From Ekhidna sp051379705 (GTDB lineage: Bacteria > Bacteroidota > Bacteroidia > Cytophagales > Cyclobacteriaceae), in the NCBI RefSeq assembly GCF_051379705.1, contig NZ_CP179868.1:2728001-2792000 (forward strand): DNA of 64,000 nt. The letters are read 5' to 3'. The position numbers and the translations under genes were made by a program. Each line of letters starts with the position of its first letter. Within the stretch, counting starts at the first letter, position 1. This document shows, in pieces, positions 60,162 through 64,000 of this stretch. The notes below the pieces were generated by a model. It was not told the origin of the DNA, searched no databases, and was given only the letters and a program-made list of their open reading frames with translations.

Positions 60162-60767
60162 CTAAGACCATGGAGTTTTAATTGCTGAAATTGGTATTTC
60201 TATTTCACCAATATCAAGCATCGCATTGATCAAACTTACTTTTTGAAAGGATGCAATGTCTTCAGTAAGAATTGCTTTCTCCTGGATTTTCCCTTCATTA
60301 AGCAATTGGGTTCTACGAACACCATTCAATAAATGAGTGTCTGGTGTAAACCAATTACTGCCGTCCCAAAAAGCAAGATTGAAATAAGAGCCATCTGTGA
60401 TGTGATTATCTATAGCAATAATGACATCATCCGCTGATGACTGACTAACCAAACGATTAATGTTAGTTCTATCTTCATACTTCATGGAATAGTCAAAAGG
60501 TTTTGAGTGAATTACTTCAAGCGTTTCAATTTTCCTCTGATGATATTCCGAAAATTCCAGATTGTAAGTTGCATCTTCTGAGTCCATGTCATAGACCATT
60601 CGGACCTTGAAAGTTCCCTGCATCTTTAATTCAGGCAGTATTTTTTCCAAGTTGTGTGGAGAGTCGCCAGGAGCATATTTGCTAAAAACATGATCCATAC
60701 GCGCCTGATGAAACGGTAGGTTCATGTAGTTTCCATCTTTGAATTGAATGCTCTCAATGAATCGCAT
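60162..60767 (-). CDS. Class IV PLP aminotransferase-fold protein (PabC-like)
   Basis: A 201-residue member of the class IV aminotransferase fold, close to aminodeoxychorismate lyase in size. 'FIESIQFKDGNYMNLPFHQARM' in part is the family N-terminus, the PLP Lys region is 'MKYEDRTNINRL', and 'ITDGSYFNLAFWDGSNWFTP' (in part) is the phosphate/substrate loop. Function as p-aminobenzoate-forming lyase is possible but not proven, as class IV members vary. It lies 8 bases after the desaturase gene and probably shares its message. Confidence 0.78.
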   Translation of the reverse strand: MRFIESIQFKDGNYMNLPFHQARMDHVFSKYAPGDSPHNLEKILPELKMQGTFKVRMVYDMDSEDATYNLEFSEYHQRKIETLEVIHSKPFDYSMKYEDRTNINRLVSQSSADDVIIAIDNHITDGSYFNLAFWDGSNWFTPDTHLLNGVRRTQLLNEGKIQEKAILTEDIASFQKVSLINAMLDIGEIEIPISAIKTPWS

Positions 60768-60775
60768 GTTTTTGA

Positions 60776-61882
60776 TTAAGCCGTCTGAACAGCACCAACT
60801 TTCAAGTCCTTAGCGCTGCCCATCTCTTTCATATGCTTGAAATGACTGGAAACAGCCGCACCAAATGTAGGGAATGCTCGATAGGGGAGTTCAAATTCTT
60901 TTACCGTTTGCTGAACGAACTTAGAAACAGCAGGATAATGAACATGGCAGATGTCTGGAAACAAATGATGTTCTATTTGATAATTTAGGCCGCCCAGAAA
61001 CCATGAAAGCACTTTGTTATCCATGCCGTAATTGCACGTGGTACGTAATTGATGCACCACCCAACTGTGCTTTATGTGCTCAGATTCACCTTTGAAAAAC
61101 TCAGCAGGCTCAACCACGTGAGCAGTCTGGAAAATCATCGCTAGCATAATTCCGGTGATACAATGTGATACGAAGATCATGATAATCGTAATCCATGCAG
61201 GAATTGGAATCAACATCACCGGAAGCGCTAAAAAGACTACCCAGTAAAATACTTTTCTTAACACGATCAAAGCAAACTCTTTCGGGAAGTCAGCTTTCTT
61301 AATTAAGCCTTCTCTTCGGTAGTCGAACGCTTTTATAAAGTCTTTTGTCGTAATCCACTCAAGCAAAGGCACACAATAAAAAATAGGTGCATAAATATGT
61401 TGGAATCGGTGAAACCACTTGTGAGGCTGATTTTTGGAATACCTAAAAACGAATCTCGGTAAAATGTCTTCGTCTGTTTCTTCTATATTGGTGTAGGTAT
61501 GGTGAAGCACGTTGTGCTGTATGTGCCAGATCAGACGATCTACACCTACGATAGCAGCAGAAAATTCCATGATGGCATTCATGGATTTTTTCTTGAAATA
61601 AGAACCATGAATAGAATCGTGCATGATTGTGGTGCCGATAAAAGCTTTTCCAATACCCATGATCATCCAAAGACCCATCAGTAAGAAAGGGTTGGTAAAT
61701 CCAGCAGAAATCAACAAGAAATAAGGAACTAAGTACATCGACAAGATTGCGATGGTTTTCACAATCATTTTAGCGTTAGCATTTCGCTGAATCTCATTAT
61801 CCTGAAAATAATCGTTTACACGTTTCCGAATTGCGGCTGCAAACTCTCTATCAAGCTTATTTTCAAATTTATATCTGATCAT
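60776..61882 (-). CDS. Membrane fatty acid desaturase
   Basis: A 368-residue di-iron membrane enzyme. All three His boxes are present: HDSIH (88-92), HNVLHH (123-128) and QIEHH (302-306). The Gln-x-x-His-His form of the third box is characteristic of front-end/acyl-lipid desaturases. Four or more hydrophobic helices lie at about 38-60, 66-86, 205-225 and 230-250. It introduces double bonds into membrane fatty acids. A consensus promoter lies upstream (61951-61981), and the class IV aminotransferase gene follows. Confidence 0.92.
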   Translation of the reverse strand: MIRYKFENKLDREFAAAIRKRVNDYFQDNEIQRNANAKMIVKTIAILSMYLVPYFLLISAGFTNPFLLMGLWMIMGIGKAFIGTTIMHDSIHGSYFKKKSMNAIMEFSAAIVGVDRLIWHIQHNVLHHTYTNIEETDEDILPRFVFRYSKNQPHKWFHRFQHIYAPIFYCVPLLEWITTKDFIKAFDYRREGLIKKADFPKEFALIVLRKVFYWVVFLALPVMLIPIPAWITIIMIFVSHCITGIMLAMIFQTAHVVEPAEFFKGESEHIKHSWVVHQLRTTCNYGMDNKVLSWFLGGLNYQIEHHLFPDICHVHYPAVSKFVQQTVKEFELPYRAFPTFGAAVSSHFKHMKEMGSAKDLKVGAVQTA

Positions 61883-61950
61883 GCTCCTATAGTTTCATTT
61901 TTAGTCTAACACCCCTAAGCGACAGATGTTTTAATAAAAATTACGAAGCG

Positions 61951-61981
61951 CAAAGTTACCAAGAAAAGACTGAGAGTCAAT
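61951..61981 (-). promoter_or_regulatory. Promoter of the desaturase gene
   Basis: On the minus strand ATTG (61981-61978) is followed 19 bases later by TAACTTTG (61958-61951). Spacing equals that of the rpmH promoter and the -7 element is a full match to TAnnTTTG; the -33 has one mismatch. It lies about 70 bases from the ATG. Confidence 0.6.
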
Positions 61982-62113
61982 AGAATACATCGCTTGATAG
62001 TTAAGATATAACGAGTATTCACCGCTATGAAAATGGTGCTACCATCCATCAATCGAAACATATGATTAAAAAATTTCTTGACTAAATTGAGTTGTAACCT
62101 AAACCATAAAATC

Positions 62114-64000
62114 ATGAAACGTTCTTTTCTCACCCTCATCAGTATAGCATTGCTGATAGCAGTATTAACAGTTGATGCACAACGAAGAAATTCCAATAAC
62201 GCTGTTCAGCCAATCGACAGCAAGCTATTCTCCAATTTCAAGTTTAGAAATATTGGCCCGGCCTTTATGTCGGGGCGTATTGCAGATTTGGCGATTGATC
62301 CGACCAATGAAAACGTCTGGTATGTAGCAGTTGGCTCAGGAGGCGTTTGGAAAACCATAAACGCAGGAACAACCTTTGAACCTGTATTTGATGATCAACC
62401 TGTGTATTCTATTGGTTGTGTCACCTTAGATCCCAATAACCCATACACGGTCTGGGTAGGTACAGGGGAAAATGTGGGAGGGAGACACGCCGGATTTGGG
62501 GACGGTATTTACCGAAGCGAAGATGGTGGTGCCAGTTGGTCTAACATGGGGCTGAAAAATTCTGAGCACATCTCTAAAATCATTGTACATCCAGGTAATT
62601 CTGATGTAATCATGGTAGCCTCACAAGGACCACTTTGGAGTCCTGGAGGAGAAAGAGGCTTCTTCAAATCGACTGATGGAGGAAAAACATGGAAAAAAAC
62701 ACTGGGAGACAATCAATTTACCGGAGTAACGGATATGGTTATAGATCCGAGAAATCCAGACAGGGTATATGCAGTAACATGGGAGCACCACCGAACCATC
62801 GCAGCATGGATGGGAGGAGGAGAAAAATCCAGACTTTATGTTAGTGATGACGCGGGAGACACCTGGAAACAGTTAAAAACCGGATTACCAGAAGGTAAAT
62901 GGGGAAAAACAGGATTGGCAATTTCTCCAATTAATCCGGATGTACTGTATGCAGCAATAGAACTAAACAGAACAACCGGAGGTCTATGGAGGTCTGACAA
63001 TCGTGGCGGTAGCTGGACAAAAATGTCGGATGCTGTTTCCGGAGCAACAGGACCTCATTATTACCAGGAAATCTACGCTTCACCACACAAGTTCGACCGA
63101 CTTTACATGATGAACAATCAACTGATGAAATCAGAAGATGGTGGAAAGACTTTCGAAAACATGGATGAGACCGCAAAGCATGGAGACAATCACGCCATCG
63201 CATTCAAAAATTCTGATCCAAACTATGTACTGGTTGGAACGGATGGTGGCGTCTATGAAACCTTTGACTTGGGTGCAAGCTGGAGATTTATGGAGAATTT
63301 GCCGCTTACGCAGTTCTACAAGGTAGCCGTAGATGATGCAGAGCCATTTTACAATGTGTACGGCGGTACGCAAGACAACAGCACAGAAGGAGGACCGGTG
63401 AGAACGGACAATCATCACGGCATTAGAAATGCAGATTGGAAAGTGGTACTCAACTGGGATGGACATCAACCAGCCACCGAACCAGGCAATCCAAATATCA
63501 TGTATGGCCAGCGCCAGCAAGGGACATTATCGAGAATAGATCTGGCTACTGGAGAAGTGACTGACGTAATGCCACAACCAGGACCAGATGAAGATTATGA
63601 ACGCTACAATTGGGATGCGCCTATTTTGGTTTCTCCTCACGATCCTGCCACTATTTATCATGGATCTCAAAGGTTGTGGAAGTCAACGAATCGAGGAGAC
63701 AGCTGGACGGCATTGTCTGGAGATTTGACAAGGGACCAAGAGCGAGTGACATTGCCAATCATGGGACGAACCCAAAGCTGGGATTCACCATGGGACGTGG
63801 GAGCCATGTCTAACTTTAATACGATCACATCTATCGCCGTTTCACCTCAAAACGAGCAGGTAATTATCATAGGCACAGATGATGGTCTAATTCAAGTCAC
63901 GAGTGATGAAGGCCAAACATGGAAGAAAATAGAAGTGAGTGCGATGGGTGTTCCTTCAAGATGTTATGTAAATGATGTTAAGGCAGATTTGTTTGATGAA
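62114..64000 (+). CDS. Exported VPS10/sortilin-like Asp-box propeller protein, 5' part
   Basis: An open frame from ATG 62114 through the window end, 629 residues without a stop; the gene continues outside. A signal peptide (MKRSFLTLISIALLIAVLTVDAQ covers residues 1-23, shown for position only) is followed by a long beta-propeller region. At least eight Asp-box motifs of form S/T-x-D-x-G-x-T/S-W are present, such as 'SEDGGASW', 'STDGGKTW', 'SDDAGDTW' and 'TSDEGQTW'. This matches VPS10/BNR-repeat 'glycosyl hydrolase'-annotated proteins of Bacteroidota. Sialidase activity is not implied. A T9SS C-terminal signal, if any, would lie beyond the edge. Confidence 0.88.
   Translation, partial: MKRSFLTLISIALLIAVLTVDAQRRNSNNAVQPIDSKLFSNFKFRNIGPAFMSGRIADLAIDPTNENVWYVAVGSGGVWKTINAGTTFEPVFDDQPVYSIGCVTLDPNNPYTVWVGTGENVGGRHAGFGDGIYRSEDGGASWSNMGLKNSEHISKIIVHPGNSDVIMVASQGPLWSPGGERGFFKSTDGGKTWKKTLGDNQFTGVTDMVIDPRNPDRVYAVTWEHHRTIAAWMGGGEKSRLYVSDDAGDTWKQLKTGLPEGKWGKTGLAISPINPDVLYAAIELNRTTGGLWRSDNRGGSWTKMSDAVSGATGPHYYQEIYASPHKFDRLYMMNNQLMKSEDGGKTFENMDETAKHGDNHAIAFKNSDPNYVLVGTDGGVYETFDLGASWRFMENLPLTQFYKVAVDDAEPFYNVYGGTQDNSTEGGPVRTDNHHGIRNADWKVVLNWDGHQPATEPGNPNIMYGQRQQGTLSRIDLATGEVTDVMPQPGPDEDYERYNWDAPILVSPHDPATIYHGSQRLWKSTNRGDSWTALSGDLTRDQERVTLPIMGRTQSWDSPWDVGAMSNFNTITSIAVSPQNEQVIIIGTDDGLIQVTSDEGQTWKKIEVSAMGVPSRCYVNDVKADLFDE

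Noticed and set aside
61915..62196. A 93-codon minus-strand frame between the desaturase and the Asp-box gene
   Set aside because: It covers the desaturase promoter and the start of the opposite gene; the composition looks random.

Overview
The window is a stretch of chromosome from a Bacteroidota bacterium, most likely a marine-type Cytophagales relative. The case rests on lineage-specific content: a full-length SprA (the giant type IX secretion translocon protein), DUF4292, DUF4837, DUF2480, DUF1599 and BT_3928-type proteins, the order rpmH-rnpA-S41 protease, the order maeB-ruvA-sprA-gcvH-tonB, promoters of the TTTG/TAnnTTTG type, scarce Shine-Dalgarno sites and many lipoproteins. The DNA is evenly AT-rich. 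I see no insertion sequence, integrase, prophage, CRISPR array or rRNA. Most of this is housekeeping core genome.

Layout. 1-437: 3' end of a tRNA whose tail and terminator are duplicated downstream. 438-9188: small exported proteins, a phosphoesterase-GDPD-PfkB kinase operon, and an M16 protease pair (one active, one lacking the zinc motif). 9291-13677: rpmH, rnpA, S41 protease, tsaB, a small unknown, DUF2480 and a DinB/YfiT protein. 13725-16699 (minus): proS, nfeD, floA. 16827-19580: an unusual Trp/Gly/Asn- then Arg/Ser-rich exported protein and a FadL-type porin. 19581-21678 (minus): DUF1599, a DoxX/thioredoxin-like membrane protein and aroK, overlapping end to end. 21796-23492: folP-cdaA. 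23539-26018: divergent threonine-to-glycine locus (kbl / SDR threonine dehydrogenase). 26061-32974: enoyl-CoA hydratase, then an envelope operon (flippase, nucleotidyltransferase, TPR protein, DUF4292 lipoprotein, EnvC-like factor). 33047-37234: tatA, gatA, MltD-like transglycosylase, DUF4837. 37247-47808: structured leader, maeB, ruvA, sprA, gcvH; then tonB. 48655-52270 (minus): plsC, gatC, membrane-TPR protein. 52396-55893: ABC-2 exporter and a histidine kinase. 55980-57797: atpD, atpC. 57965-60153: ECF sigma, probable anti-sigma and exported protein. 60162-61882 (minus): desaturase and class IV aminotransferase. 62114-end: Asp-box propeller protein cut by the window edge.

How it fits together. 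Much of the window serves the envelope: secretion (SprA, TatA, TonB), peptidoglycan (MltD, EnvC-like), membrane microdomains (FloA/NfeD), lipid synthesis (PlsC, desaturase) and export of glycans or small molecules. No complete new system is evident. The best leads are a three-tier inverted-repeat leader in front of the malic enzyme gene, the low-complexity exported protein at 16827-18038, the sigma/anti-sigma/exported-protein module, the duplicated tRNA tail, and the divergent control region of the threonine locus.
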